DNA from: an uncultured Kordia sp. | GTDB lineage: Bacteria > Bacteroidota > Bacteroidia > Flavobacteriales > Flavobacteriaceae | Assembly (NCBI RefSeq): GCF_947496985.1 | Contig: NZ_CANMEZ010000001.1 | Span: forward strand, 124,001 to 188,000 | Direction: 5' to 3' | DNA: 64,000 bases | Shown here: piece after piece, positions 48,615 through 57,963 of the stretch | Position numbering within the stretch: the first letter of the stretch is position 1 | Layout: each line of letters opens with the position of its first letter | Notes under the pieces: model-generated | Databases searched by the model: none | Seen by the model: the letters and a program-made list of their open reading frames with translations, nothing else | What the model was told of the DNA's origin: nothing | Made by a program: the position numbers and the translations under genes

Positions 48615-49616
48615 ATGGAAAAAATTCTCATCTTTGGCGGAACACAATTTATAGGACGTACACTTGTTCAACAACTACAAAAGTTAAATAAGTATGACAT
48701 TACACTATTTAACAGACAACAAACACAAGCAGATATATTTCCTGATATACAAAAAATTAAAGGAGACAGAGAGACGAATGATGTTCGTCAAATTGAAAAT
48801 GAAGATTGGGATTATGTTATTGATGTATCTTGTTACTATCCTGATTCACTTGTAAATGTATTGAATTCTATAAAAAGTAAATTTAAAAAATACATTTTGA
48901 TTTCTACTTGTTCAGTGTATGATGACACCAATAATCAAGTTGATATGCGAGATGAAACAGCTCCTATACTAAATTGTACTGATAATCAACGTACAGATCG
49001 AACGCCAGCATCTTATGGAAACCGTAAAGCCGAATGTGAACGTATTTTAATGAATTTCACAGAAGACTATATTATGCTTCGTCCTGCGCTTGTGTATGGT
49101 GCTTATGATCATACAGATCGTTTTTATTATTGGTTATATCAAGTACAGCACAATCAAACATTATTACTACCTGATCGTGGGGAACGGGTATTTTCTATAA
49201 CGTATGTAAATGATCTTGTAAATACTATTATTGCTTCCATAGAAACACCGTTTACAGGTATTTATAATATGATGACAACTCCAAAAACTTCTATAAAACA
49301 GATTGTTGAGCATACAGAAAAATTACTCAACAAATCTCCTAATAAAATAAACGCAGCACCCGATTTTTTGTATCGAAATAATATCAAACAATGGACAGAT
49401 ATGCCATTATGGGAAGATGGAGATCATTTTACATATAGCACGCAAAAACTAAAGAAAGATCTCAAGATAAAACTCACTGACTTTAAAGAAAGCATAGAAA
49501 GTACTATTTCATATTACAATTCTCTTGGTTGGAAAGTACCCAAATATGGAATCACAGAACAAGTGAGACAAGAACTTATCTCAAAAATTAAAAATGAAGA
49601 ACTTTCTAAAAAATAA
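48615..49616 (+). CDS. NAD-dependent epimerase/reductase (extended SDR)
   Basis: The 333-aa protein has a Rossmann glycine motif (ILIFGGTQFIGRTLVQQL) and YILISTCSVYDD, and SYGNRKAECERIL supplies the YxxxK-like catalytic motif. C-terminal FSITYVNDLVNTII follows. Substrate is not determinable; the closest families are nucleotide-sugar epimerases and CSP41-like proteins. It stands alone. Confidence 0.85.
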   Translation: MEKILIFGGTQFIGRTLVQQLQKLNKYDITLFNRQQTQADIFPDIQKIKGDRETNDVRQIENEDWDYVIDVSCYYPDSLVNVLNSIKSKFKKYILISTCSVYDDTNNQVDMRDETAPILNCTDNQRTDRTPASYGNRKAECERILMNFTEDYIMLRPALVYGAYDHTDRFYYWLYQVQHNQTLLLPDRGERVFSITYVNDLVNTIIASIETPFTGIYNMMTTPKTSIKQIVEHTEKLLNKSPNKINAAPDFLYRNNIKQWTDMPLWEDGDHFTYSTQKLKKDLKIKLTDFKESIESTISYYNSLGWKVPKYGITEQVRQELISKIKNEELSKK

Positions 49617-49694
49617 CCCCTATACTGACTTCATTATTTAAGTAAAACGTTAAACTTAACATCTTGTTCACTATTCAGTAAGTTTCTGTTAATA

Positions 49695-49723
49695 TTGATT
49701 ACTCAACATTTTCTTTATTTTTG
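49695..49723 (+). promoter_or_regulatory. Bacteroidetes promoter upstream of the T9SS-secreted protein
   Basis: TTG (49695-49697) and TATTTTTG (49716-49723) are 18 bp apart, matching the TTG/TAnnTTTG consensus. The ATG is 26 bp after the -7 box. Confidence 0.65.
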
Positions 49724-49749
49724 CCCAAAATCCCTTAACAATATTCAAT

Positions 49750-50679
49750 ATGAAAAAAATTACTCTTTTACTATTTATCTTTATCACTTCTATTTCTTTC
49801 GGGCAAATTTTAGTGAACGAAGATTTTACTTATGCTGACGGAAACCTTGTAGGAAATGGAACTTGGGCAGCTCATTCTGGTGCAGGAGCTACTGCGATAC
49901 AAGTATCTTCTAATAAAATTTCATTGACACATGGAGGTGGTTCTAGAGAAGATGTAAGTATACCTTTTACTAGTGCTGCAACTGCAAAATACGCTAGTTT
50001 TGACTTAACAATTGCTGACCTTGGCGCTGCAATCGCAGGAACTGATTATGAATATTTTGCACATTTTAAAGATAATGGATTTACCTTTTTAGCACGTGTT
50101 GATATTGTATCACCAATTGGATCAGGAGATTTTAGAGTAGGAATCTCTACTAGTAGTTCTACTGCAGAAGCAGTTTGGGCAACTGATATGTCATACGACA
50201 CAACATATAGAATAACTGTTAAATATGATGAAACAGCTGGTCAAGCACAACTTTGGGTTGATGCTTCAGATGAAACAGATACAAATATAGCTGGATCTAC
50301 AGGCACTGGAATTGCAGTAACTAATTTTTCATTCAGACAATCTAATTCTACGTCAGATGAAACAATTACTATAGATAATCTTATTGTAGCTGAGAACTTT
50401 ACTAGTGCTAATACTTTATCGGTATCTGCTAATACTTCTAGTAAAGATTTTGCACTTTATCCAAATCCAGTAATTGACAATAGTCAGTTAACTATTAAAG
50501 GACTAACTACTAGTAAAGCTTCTATAAGTATACACAATATGCTTGGAAAAGAAGTAATAAATAGTACGATTACGAACAACACAGTGGATGTTTCTTCACT
50601 AACTACAGGTATATATATCGTAAAAATACTTGAAGCAAACAGTAATAAATCTATTGTAAAGAAACTTATTATAAAGTAG
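49750..50679 (+). CDS. Secreted protein with T9SS sorting domain
   Basis: The 309-aa protein has a signal peptide (MKKITLLLFIFITSISFGQ) and a beta-sandwich domain (about 22-215; GNGTWAAHSGAGATAIQ, YEYFAHFKDNGFTFLARVD). A type A sorting domain follows (FALYPNPVIDNSQLTIKGL, HNMLGKEVI, TGIYIVKILE, IVKKLIIK). It should be exported to the cell surface or medium. The domain resembles a lectin-like fold, but no ligand motif is clear. Confidence 0.85.
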   Translation: MKKITLLLFIFITSISFGQILVNEDFTYADGNLVGNGTWAAHSGAGATAIQVSSNKISLTHGGGSREDVSIPFTSAATAKYASFDLTIADLGAAIAGTDYEYFAHFKDNGFTFLARVDIVSPIGSGDFRVGISTSSSTAEAVWATDMSYDTTYRITVKYDETAGQAQLWVDASDETDTNIAGSTGTGIAVTNFSFRQSNSTSDETITIDNLIVAENFTSANTLSVSANTSSKDFALYPNPVIDNSQLTIKGLTTSKASISIHNMLGKEVINSTITNNTVDVSSLTTGIYIVKILEANSNKSIVKKLIIK

Positions 50680-50714
50680 TTAAGATTACTAAAACACCAA
50701 GTTTTAATAAAAAA

Positions 50715-50748
50715 AACACTTCTTAGAAATAGGAAGTGTTTTTTTAGT
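50715..50748. terminator. Terminator between convergent genes
   Basis: aacacttc and gaagtgtt pair around a 10-nt loop; A- and T-tracts on both sides fit bidirectional use. Confidence 0.85.
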
Positions 50749-50756
50749 TTATATTT

Positions 50757-52019
50757 TTAAAAGTACTGGCCAATTCCAAAAACGATTCCATTACTTGCAT
50801 TTTTAGTCACTCCGTAACCATAGTCTATTCTAAAAATTGCATTAAAAATTCGTTTGTGAATAAAACGCAAACCAACTCCTGGGTAGATTCTGAAGTTTTC
50901 ACTGTTGGTAAAATCACTAAAAGTTCCTCCTGGATTTCTCCAAGTTCCAGCATCTACAAATCCATTTCCTTGTAAAATAAACCAACCTTTTTCATACAAT
51001 GTATATCGATATTCAGTATTTAACACCAAGCTCGCTGTTCCACGATCAATGATGTTTCCTACTCCGCGAACATTCAAATTATTATCTACAGAGAAAGGTG
51101 CAAACGGACTAGCATTGTTTGAAGCAACTCCAAATCGTAAACGGTTTGCCCAGTTTCCTTTTTCACCAATACGCTTGAAGTACATAAAATCACTCCAACC
51201 TATCAGGAAGTTATCTTGAAAGTCATTTTCTGTCGTTACGTATTGTAAATACAAGGTGTTTTTAATTCCTTCAATGTATTGATAATAATAGTTTAGGTTA
51301 TCATATTCATACACAAATTTCAACATTTGCTTGTCTAAAGATAAACTTTGCGGAATGGCGTTAGATGTAACTCCACTGAGATAATCATACTCTTCCTTGA
51401 AAATATTAATCCCAAATTGCAATCGATTTTTAAAGTTGATTTGATACAATGCCAATATTTCAAACGACGTATTACTATACTTATAATTAGCCGAACCTTG
51501 ATCAAAATACAATGGTTCTTCACTTGTCCAATTTTGATGATTTAACGCAATTCCAAAGTTCCGTGTAAATAAATTTGGCGCGCGTAAATTGATTCCATAA
51601 GAGTCAAATCCGTTATTTTGATAAAATCCGCCAAAAGCGATATTTCGACCTAAAAAATTATAATCGTACAATCCAATTTTATAAGCCAATTGTTCATTTG
51701 TCGTAGTCCAAACATTCACATTTGGAATCAATGTAAAGTTTTCTTCTATGTTAAAAAACACATTATACAAGTTGTCATGCGAATAAAATACTTGATAATA
51801 CGCATGCGAAACTCCTGCCAAACGTTTTAGCAATACTACATCTTGTTCTAGTTGAAGTGAATCTAGTTTATCTCCTTTCCGGACACTTACATATTTTTTT
51901 AAGAAGCCAATTTTATTTTTTTTATGCCCTTGAAATTTTATATCGTAGACTTCTTTTTCTTGAGCAATTCCTTGAAAAGCTAAAGAAAGAAACGCAATTA
52001 ATAGGAGTATTTTTTTCAT
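50757..52019 (-). CDS. BamA/Omp85-family outer-membrane protein
   Basis: The 420-aa protein has a signal peptide (MKKILLLIAFLSLAFQGIAQ) and one POTRA-like domain (about 23-90, VYDIKFQGHKKNK and LKRLAGVSHAYYQV). A beta-barrel follows with RGVGNIIDRGTASLVLNTEYR, a VRGF/Y-like element, and a final Phe (FGIGQYF). It may insert or translocate proteins or lipids at the outer membrane. It heads a minus-strand group with two lipoproteins. Confidence 0.88.
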   Translation of the reverse strand: MKKILLLIAFLSLAFQGIAQEKEVYDIKFQGHKKNKIGFLKKYVSVRKGDKLDSLQLEQDVVLLKRLAGVSHAYYQVFYSHDNLYNVFFNIEENFTLIPNVNVWTTTNEQLAYKIGLYDYNFLGRNIAFGGFYQNNGFDSYGINLRAPNLFTRNFGIALNHQNWTSEEPLYFDQGSANYKYSNTSFEILALYQINFKNRLQFGINIFKEEYDYLSGVTSNAIPQSLSLDKQMLKFVYEYDNLNYYYQYIEGIKNTLYLQYVTTENDFQDNFLIGWSDFMYFKRIGEKGNWANRLRFGVASNNASPFAPFSVDNNLNVRGVGNIIDRGTASLVLNTEYRYTLYEKGWFILQGNGFVDAGTWRNPGGTFSDFTNSENFRIYPGVGLRFIHKRIFNAIFRIDYGYGVTKNASNGIVFGIGQYF

Positions 52020-52021
52020 GA

Positions 52022-52798
52022 TTATTCGGCTTCAAAACCTACAACAAGAAGTCTATTTATCCAGTTGTCTTGACCTATGTCTAATAAATTAATGTAATAA
52101 TATTCACCTTGTGTGAGCGCTGGTGGTGTTCCCTCTGTAATATCTAAACCAACATTGGAAGTATCATAATACTGAAATTGATTCTCATTTGTATGCGTTG
52201 CAGAAAGCACATTTCCGGCTTGACTTACTATTTGAAAATATACTGCATTGGAATTCGTTGGATTCACATCCCAAGTAAATGCTGGCGATCCTGAAACTTG
52301 TTGATCAATCGTAATACCATCACTTTCCCAAATTGTCGGTTGTTGTTCGTGTTTGATTCGAATTGGATTCGAAATTTTCGTTACATTGTTTAGTCTGTAT
52401 GTAATAATCATCCATTTTTCTGTAGCATTAAATTCTACAACTTGTTGAAAAAAACCATTGAAAACCGATTGCCTCTGATAGATTACTTGTTGGTAATTTG
52501 AATATTCATTTTCATCAACATCAAGTGATTCCGTTTCGTAGAACTTTATATTAAATGCATCATCTTCTACGTAATACATAAGATATACATCTTCATGATT
52601 TGTAGTTGCATCAGAATAAGCATAGGCAAGTACGCCACCTTCTTCTATGGCAAGATTGTTTAGTTGATTTGATAGTATTCCATAAGTATCTAATTCAAAA
52701 ACTTGATCGTCATTACTACAAGAGGAAGTTCCCAATATTAAAATACAGACGGAAAATATACAAAGGGATATTTTTCTTAAATTCATAATATTTTTCAT
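52022..52798 (-). CDS. Lipoprotein of unknown function, copy 1
   Basis: The 258-aa protein has a lipobox (LILGTSSCSNDD). The mature part has EEGGVLAYAYSDAT, QQVVEFNATEKWMIITYRLNN, KISNPIRIKHEQQPTIWESD and FTWDVNPTNSNAVYFQIVS. It aligns along its whole length with the next gene's product. It is probably a beta-sandwich surface lipoprotein. It is 2 bp from both neighbours, so part of an operon with the BamA-like gene. Confidence 0.8.
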   Translation of the reverse strand: MKNIMNLRKISLCIFSVCILILGTSSCSNDDQVFELDTYGILSNQLNNLAIEEGGVLAYAYSDATTNHEDVYLMYYVEDDAFNIKFYETESLDVDENEYSNYQQVIYQRQSVFNGFFQQVVEFNATEKWMIITYRLNNVTKISNPIRIKHEQQPTIWESDGITIDQQVSGSPAFTWDVNPTNSNAVYFQIVSQAGNVLSATHTNENQFQYYDTSNVGLDITEGTPPALTQGEYYYINLLDIGQDNWINRLLVVGFEAE

Positions 52799-52800
52799 AG

Positions 52801-53556
52801 CTATTCAACTATAAAGATACTCTGAAATACTGTATTTACCCAATTATCTTCGCTAACATCCATCACTAAAAACTGATACGAATTGCCAATAGTGAGTGTC
52901 AAAGGATTTTCGGGAGTAATGTTTAAAACTACATTAGATGTATTGTAATATTGAAATTGATTCTCATAGGTATACGTTCCTGAAAGCAATCCATTATCAA
53001 CCGTAGAAACTACTTGAAAATAAATAGCATTGTCTCCATTTGCGTTGTGTTCCCAAGTAAATTTTGGCATTTTGGAATCTTGCTGACTAATCTCAACTTC
53101 TTCAGACCAAACTGTAGCTTTCGTTATATTTTTCGTTCGAATCGGATTAGAAATTTTCACTTCCCCATCCAACTCGTATGCAACAATTACCCATTGTTCT
53201 TGTCCAAAAGGTCGTTTGAATTGTTGTATAAATCCTTCAAAAAGTGGTTCTGAATTAATATCTAATTTTCTATAATTGGAAAAATCATCTTTATCAATAG
53301 CTGCTGTATTTGTTTCAAAAAACTGAATATTTGTTGCGCCAGCTTCTAAATAATAATACACATTAACAATTGCTGAATTACTTGCATCACTTGCGGCACA
53401 AGCAATGACAGCGCCTGTTTCAATAGTACGATTTTCAATTACTTCAGATAATGTAGTAGCATTTATAACATTGATATCTGTAGTAACATCATCAGATACG
53501 CAGGAGACAATTGTAAAAAATGATATTATGTATACAATTGTTTTTATGGCATTCAT
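52801..53556 (-). CDS. Lipoprotein of unknown function, copy 2
   Basis: The start MNAIKTIVYIISFFTIVSC at 53556 gives a good lipobox; the frame is open further up, but that part overlaps the next gene. The mature protein has ETGAVIACAASDASNS, QFKRPFGQEQWVIVAYELDG, KISNPIRTKNITKATVW and FTWEHNANGDNAIYFQVVS. It shares these segments with copy 1, showing tandem duplication. Function is unknown. Confidence 0.8.
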   Translation of the reverse strand: MNAIKTIVYIISFFTIVSCVSDDVTTDINVINATTLSEVIENRTIETGAVIACAASDASNSAIVNVYYYLEAGATNIQFFETNTAAIDKDDFSNYRKLDINSEPLFEGFIQQFKRPFGQEQWVIVAYELDGEVKISNPIRTKNITKATVWSEEVEISQQDSKMPKFTWEHNANGDNAIYFQVVSTVDNGLLSGTYTYENQFQYYNTSNVVLNITPENPLTLTIGNSYQFLVMDVSEDNWVNTVFQSIFIVE

Positions 53557-53566
53557 GACTTTTTTC

Positions 53567-54571
53567 TTATTGATGTAATTTATAATGCTGCCGAACAATT
53601 TCTTCTGCAGGTTTATTTTGTGGTGTAAATTGTGTATTCTTAGTACCTCCTGATTTTTCATAGTTGTGAAACCATTTCCAAATGAATCCGCCAGCAAACC
53701 ATTCTTCTTTCCAAAACGCATCATACATAGCTTGCAAAGCAATTTCTTGCGCTTCTAAATTGAGCGTTTTTCCTTTTCTGCTAGAATCCCAAGGTTCTTT
53801 TCCTGTGTAATCCATACTGCGGTATCCATATTCAGTAAAAATCACTTTTCGATCTAGCTTTTTTGTCAATGCTTCAATCTTTTCCTTATGTGGTTTCCAA
53901 CCTTTTTGCAAACTTTGTAAAGAAGGCATTTTTTCATCACTTAGTGGAAAATACGCATCAACTCCTATAAAATCAAGTTGTTTCCAAAACGGAACTTTAT
54001 CAAAAGAATCCCAATTTTCTGCGTAGGTCAACTTTCCTTTGTATACTTTTTTAACTTTGGTAATAAACTGTTTCCAAAATTCTGGTCGTGCGGCTACAAA
54101 CTTGTGCAATTCGGTTCCAATACAAAGTACTTCTGCGTTGATTTCTTGAGCTAAACTTGCATATTCTAAGATGAAACTTTCATATGATGCTTCAAACTGT
54201 TTCCAATCTTCCTCATTTTCCATTGCAATGAAACCTGTAAACTCACCATTCCAAACCCAGATTTGTGGCTTGATCATGATTTTAATATTGTTTTTTTTCA
54301 AAAGTTCAGCATACTGCTTCGCTCCTTTTCGAGTTTCACCAAACCATTGTCGGTCTGTATTGTGAATAACTTCGGTTGCCGTTAACTTTTTAAGAAAACC
54401 AAAAGGCATTATTGCAGCGTAATTTGCGTTTAACTTAATTACAGGTTCAATATTTGTTTGATCTATTGCTTGTGGAGCCGCTACAAAGCTTACACCATTC
54501 ATTTTTTGGACTTGACTTGTGCATGAAAATTGCAACAAACCAATAAATATACAAAGGAGTCTAAATTTCAT
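53567..54571 (-). CDS. GH113-like glycoside hydrolase lipoprotein
   Basis: The 334-aa protein has a lipobox (LLQFSCTSQ) and a TIM-barrel pattern: IKIMIKPQIWVWNGEFTG, EVLCIGTELHKF (candidate acid/base Glu), FIGVDAYFPLSDE, KVIFTEYGYRSMDY (candidate nucleophile Glu) and WFAGGFIWKWFHNY. This fits GH113-type beta-mannanase-like enzymes or related GH families; the substrate is unproven. It is anchored outside the inner membrane. Confidence 0.8.
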   Translation of the reverse strand: MKFRLLCIFIGLLQFSCTSQVQKMNGVSFVAAPQAIDQTNIEPVIKLNANYAAIMPFGFLKKLTATEVIHNTDRQWFGETRKGAKQYAELLKKNNIKIMIKPQIWVWNGEFTGFIAMENEEDWKQFEASYESFILEYASLAQEINAEVLCIGTELHKFVAARPEFWKQFITKVKKVYKGKLTYAENWDSFDKVPFWKQLDFIGVDAYFPLSDEKMPSLQSLQKGWKPHKEKIEALTKKLDRKVIFTEYGYRSMDYTGKEPWDSSRKGKTLNLEAQEIALQAMYDAFWKEEWFAGGFIWKWFHNYEKSGGTKNTQFTPQNKPAEEIVRQHYKLHQ

Positions 54572-54607
54572 TGATGAATTTTTTAGACTCCTAATGTACT
54601 ATATTTA

Positions 54608-55531
54608 TTAAAAAAGTGCTCTTAAACCTATACTAAAAGTTTGTCCTAATCCTTGGAAATTATTACCTCTTACAAATTTATCAAAAGAAGCTTCCACGTT
54701 TAATACATCGTTTAACTGATATTTAGTTCCAACTCCTACTGATGTAGAGTTTTGCGCAAAATCGTTTCCTAAATCAATTAAGAATGCTTGTTTTGCATTA
54801 ACGTATACCGTTGATTCTGCTGATGGAAAATAACTTAAAAATGCTGCTAAAGGCAAAAATAAACTATTGTTTGCAAAACGCTCACCCACGTTAGAATCTG
54901 TTGGATTTGCATCTTTGCCTTTTTCTCCAAAGTTGAATCCGAAATCAGCTTGTGTAAATACCTGCCATTTGTCTTGTCCGAATGTTTTATCGTAGAAAAA
55001 TTTTGTTTCCCAAAACACACTTCTTTTATCTAAATATGGAGCGTTTGCTTTGTCCTTAAATATTGGCAAGTAAACAGAACTCGTAAATGAGAAGTTCGAA
55101 ATATTTTTGAAAGGTTGCACACGAATAGAAGGAGCTATTGTTGTTAATCCGCTTCTTGCTTGCCCGTTATCTTTAAATTTAAAAACATCTAAAGCGCCTG
55201 CGCCACCAAATGTATTTGATCGTACTTGAAAGATAAATCCAATGTTAATTCTTCTATTATCACTAATACCTGTATAAATCTCCGTTGTATTTGTAAAAAA
55301 TGTTTCTCTTGGAATGGTTACAGAATTACTTCTTTCGTCTGTACGTTCTGTTTGTGTATAAATACTATTGAAGAATTTAATATCCCATTGTCCTTTTTTC
55401 AAAAGTTTCGAAGGTGTATATTCCTGAATATTACTCTTTTCATCCGTTGTTTCATCATCTTGATCTTGTGCAAAAGAGAAGCTTACAAATAATAAGGCAA
55501 GCATTGTTAAAATTAGATTGTTCTTTTTCAT
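54608..55531 (-). CDS. Outer-membrane beta-barrel protein of unknown function
   Basis: The 307-aa protein has a signal peptide (MKKNNLILTMLALLFVSFSFAQ), then alternating hydrophobic strands (GQWDIKFFNSIYTQTER, NRRINIGFIFQVRSN, WQVFTQADFGFNFGEKG) and a terminal aromatic pattern (SIGLRALF). This fits a 10-14-strand barrel. No specific substrate motif is seen. It lies between the GH gene and the DUF547 gene on the same strand. Confidence 0.75.
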   Translation of the reverse strand: MKKNNLILTMLALLFVSFSFAQDQDDETTDEKSNIQEYTPSKLLKKGQWDIKFFNSIYTQTERTDERSNSVTIPRETFFTNTTEIYTGISDNRRINIGFIFQVRSNTFGGAGALDVFKFKDNGQARSGLTTIAPSIRVQPFKNISNFSFTSSVYLPIFKDKANAPYLDKRSVFWETKFFYDKTFGQDKWQVFTQADFGFNFGEKGKDANPTDSNVGERFANNSLFLPLAAFLSYFPSAESTVYVNAKQAFLIDLGNDFAQNSTSVGVGTKYQLNDVLNVEASFDKFVRGNNFQGLGQTFSIGLRALF

Positions 55532-55593
55532 TTTAGTGTAATTTAATAGTGTAATTAGTTTTATAATTTGTCACATCGAGCAACGTCGAGATG

Positions 55594-56313
55594 TTATTTA
55601 GTTTGATTCAATTTCCAGTTGTATGGATAGTAACTGATTTTAGATTTTGCAGCTATTTTTTCTTCTCTATATTTATTGATAAAGTCGATTTCATTACCAT
55701 TTTGTCTAAAATCTTCTTTATACCATTTCATAATTTCAGAAAGTTGCACACGTTTTTTACGAGTATTTACTTTGATAAATTCGTCATTATTTAAAGCAAT
55801 TTTTGTTTGCCTATCTAACTGTTTATCAAGTGTATTTGGCATGTAGGCTTCGGCAATAATTGGGGGACAACCTAAGCCTGCGCATACCAATACAAAGTGA
55901 AAACGTGGATCGCTATTAAATTGTCCGCGTAACAACTTATGTTCTATATCATTTAGGGTAATTTTTTTACCTCCAACATTGTGTTTTGTCTTATCGAAAA
56001 AACCTTTAACATCTAAAGGAGATTTTACAGGGTAATTTTTCACAATTCCCTTAATAACAGATAAGTTATAAATGTTTATCCAAAATGCTTGATACGTATT
56101 TGCCTCACTTTTATTTACCGTAATATTATTTGTAGAAGCTAAGATTTTGTCTAATTCGGCAGTATTCTTTTTAATAGCTTTATAATTTACCTTTCCATCC
56201 TTTACATGCGCTTTGAAAAAAGCATCCGAAGCTTTAAAGAAAGTATCTGTATTTTGTGCAAAACCAAAAGTGGTCATAAATACAGTAATGAGTGTAATAG
56301 TTATATGTTTCAT
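55594..56313 (-). CDS. Secreted DUF547 protein
   Basis: The start at 56313 (MKHITITLITVFMTTFGFAQ) gives a signal peptide; a longer frame begins at 56427 but adds an unlikely N-terminus. The DUF547 domain has QAFWINIYNLSVIKGIV, LNDIEHKLLRGQF and HFVLVCAGLGCPPI, and ends SYYPYNWKLNQ. It is a paralogue of the 43467-44486 lipoprotein, without the lipid anchor. Function is unknown. Confidence 0.85.
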   Translation of the reverse strand: MKHITITLITVFMTTFGFAQNTDTFFKASDAFFKAHVKDGKVNYKAIKKNTAELDKILASTNNITVNKSEANTYQAFWINIYNLSVIKGIVKNYPVKSPLDVKGFFDKTKHNVGGKKITLNDIEHKLLRGQFNSDPRFHFVLVCAGLGCPPIIAEAYMPNTLDKQLDRQTKIALNNDEFIKVNTRKKRVQLSEIMKWYKEDFRQNGNEIDFINKYREEKIAAKSKISYYPYNWKLNQTK

Positions 56314-56592
56314 AGCAATCATTTTCAATTTAATTTCAATTTGTAATGCTGGGTAAGTCCGCAAAAAGATTTGGAACTTACAAACTTTTAAAAAAAAATT
56401 AAACTCATTTATATAATTGATTATCAAGCGTAAAACGGGTTGTTATTTTCTCAAAATCCTTACAAAAAAAAATAATTTATAATTATTCTAAATTCAATGT
56501 CCCGATATAAGTTCTTAACTTTACTATCGACAGAACTTCCGACACAAACCAATTCTTGCACGGACAAGAATTATAAAACCAATCACATTCTC
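56314..56592. other. Divergent intergenic region
   Basis: The region separates the minus-strand DUF547 gene from the plus-strand oxidoreductase. A frame from 56497 joins the oxidoreductase gene, but its first 32 codons look non-coding. No clear fold or operator is seen. Confidence 0.4.
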
Positions 56593-57939
56593 ATGGAACA
56601 CATTGTAATTATAGGTAATGGAATTTCTGGCGTTACAGCTGCCAGACATATCCGAAAACTTTCCGATAAAAGAATTACTATCATTTCAGCTGAAACGGAG
56701 TATTTCTTCTCACGTACAGCTTTGATGTATGTATATATGGGACATATGAAATTTGAACATACACAACCGTATGAAAATTGGTTTTGGAAAAAGAATCGTA
56801 TCGAACTTAAAAAAGGATACGTTGAACAAGTAAAAGATTCTACTAAAGAATTGGTTTTTACAAGTGGAGAAACCTTGAAATATGACAAATTGATCATTGC
56901 TACAGGATCAAAACCTAACAAATTTGGATGGCCAGGACAAGATTTAGATGGAGTTATGGGCATGTATCATCGACAAGATTTAGAAAACTTGGAAAAATAT
57001 GCGCCAAATAAAGAAGTATGTAAACGCGCTGTAATTGTTGGTGGTGGTTTGATTGGAATTGAATTGGCTGAAATGCTTCAAAGTAGAGATATTCCTGTTA
57101 CTTTTTTAGTTCGTGAAAATAGTTTTTGGAATGGTGTGTTGCCTGCTGGCGAATCAGAAATGATTAATAAACATATAAAAGAACATCATATTGATTTACG
57201 CTTAGGCGTGAATTTACAAGAAATAAAAGCAGACGAAAACGGAAAAGTAAAGTCGATTATCATTAAAGAAACTGGTGAAGAAATTCCATGTACAGTTGTT
57301 GGATTAACAGCTGGAGTATCTCCAAATGTTGACTTCTTAAAAGATTCAAATATTGAACTCGGACGCGGTGTCAAAGTGAATCGAAGATTAGAAACAAACG
57401 TTAAAGATATTTATGCAATTGGCGATTGTGCTGAACAACATGAACCAATTGGACAACGCAGACCAATTGAAGCTGTTTGGTATACAGGACGCATGATGGG
57501 AGAAACATTAGCACAAACGTTGTGTGGAAATCCTAGAGATTATAATCCTGGACATTGGTTCAACTCAGCGAAATTTTTAGACATCGAATATCAAACATAT
57601 GGTTGGGTTTTTGGTGAAAGAGGACGACCTAAATATGAAAAGCATTTTCATTGGAAACATCCTAAAAAACATATCTGCATTACAATCGCTTATCACAAAG
57701 AATCTAACAAATTTTTAGGAATCAACACGTTTGGAATTCGTATGCGTCATCACAGTTTTGACACATGGCTCAATGAAGAACGTTCGGTTGAATATGTTTT
57801 AGAACATTTAGCAGATGCCAATTTTGATCCTGAATTCTACAAGCTTCACGAAAAAGATATTGTAGCTCAGTTTAATCAAGAAAATAATACCAACGTTCAA
57901 CTGAAAAAGAAAAGTTGGAGACGAATTTTCAGTTACTAA
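56593..57939 (+). CDS. FAD/NAD(P)-dependent pyridine nucleotide-disulfide oxidoreductase
   Basis: The ATG at 56593 (MEHIVIIGNGISGVTAARHI) puts the FAD-binding GxGxxG at the N-terminus. Further motifs are LIIATGSKPN, the second dinucleotide site AVIVGGGLIGIELAEML, and DIYAIGDCAEQ for FAD. The roughly 110-residue C-terminal part (FLGINTFGIRMRHHSF) is family-specific. It resembles nitrite-reductase or rubredoxin-reductase-type enzymes. It is encoded 24 bp before the 4Fe-4S membrane protein, a likely electron-transfer pair. Confidence 0.9.
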   Translation: MEHIVIIGNGISGVTAARHIRKLSDKRITIISAETEYFFSRTALMYVYMGHMKFEHTQPYENWFWKKNRIELKKGYVEQVKDSTKELVFTSGETLKYDKLIIATGSKPNKFGWPGQDLDGVMGMYHRQDLENLEKYAPNKEVCKRAVIVGGGLIGIELAEMLQSRDIPVTFLVRENSFWNGVLPAGESEMINKHIKEHHIDLRLGVNLQEIKADENGKVKSIIIKETGEEIPCTVVGLTAGVSPNVDFLKDSNIELGRGVKVNRRLETNVKDIYAIGDCAEQHEPIGQRRPIEAVWYTGRMMGETLAQTLCGNPRDYNPGHWFNSAKFLDIEYQTYGWVFGERGRPKYEKHFHWKHPKKHICITIAYHKESNKFLGINTFGIRMRHHSFDTWLNEERSVEYVLEHLADANFDPEFYKLHEKDIVAQFNQENNTNVQLKKKSWRRIFSY

Positions 57940-57963
57940 TCACCATATTTTAAAAAACATATT

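Noticed and set aside
56497-56592. N-terminal extension of the FAD oxidoreductase to 56497
   Set aside because: The GxGxxG fold starts directly after the ATG at 56593, and the upstream 32 codons are not typical of the family.
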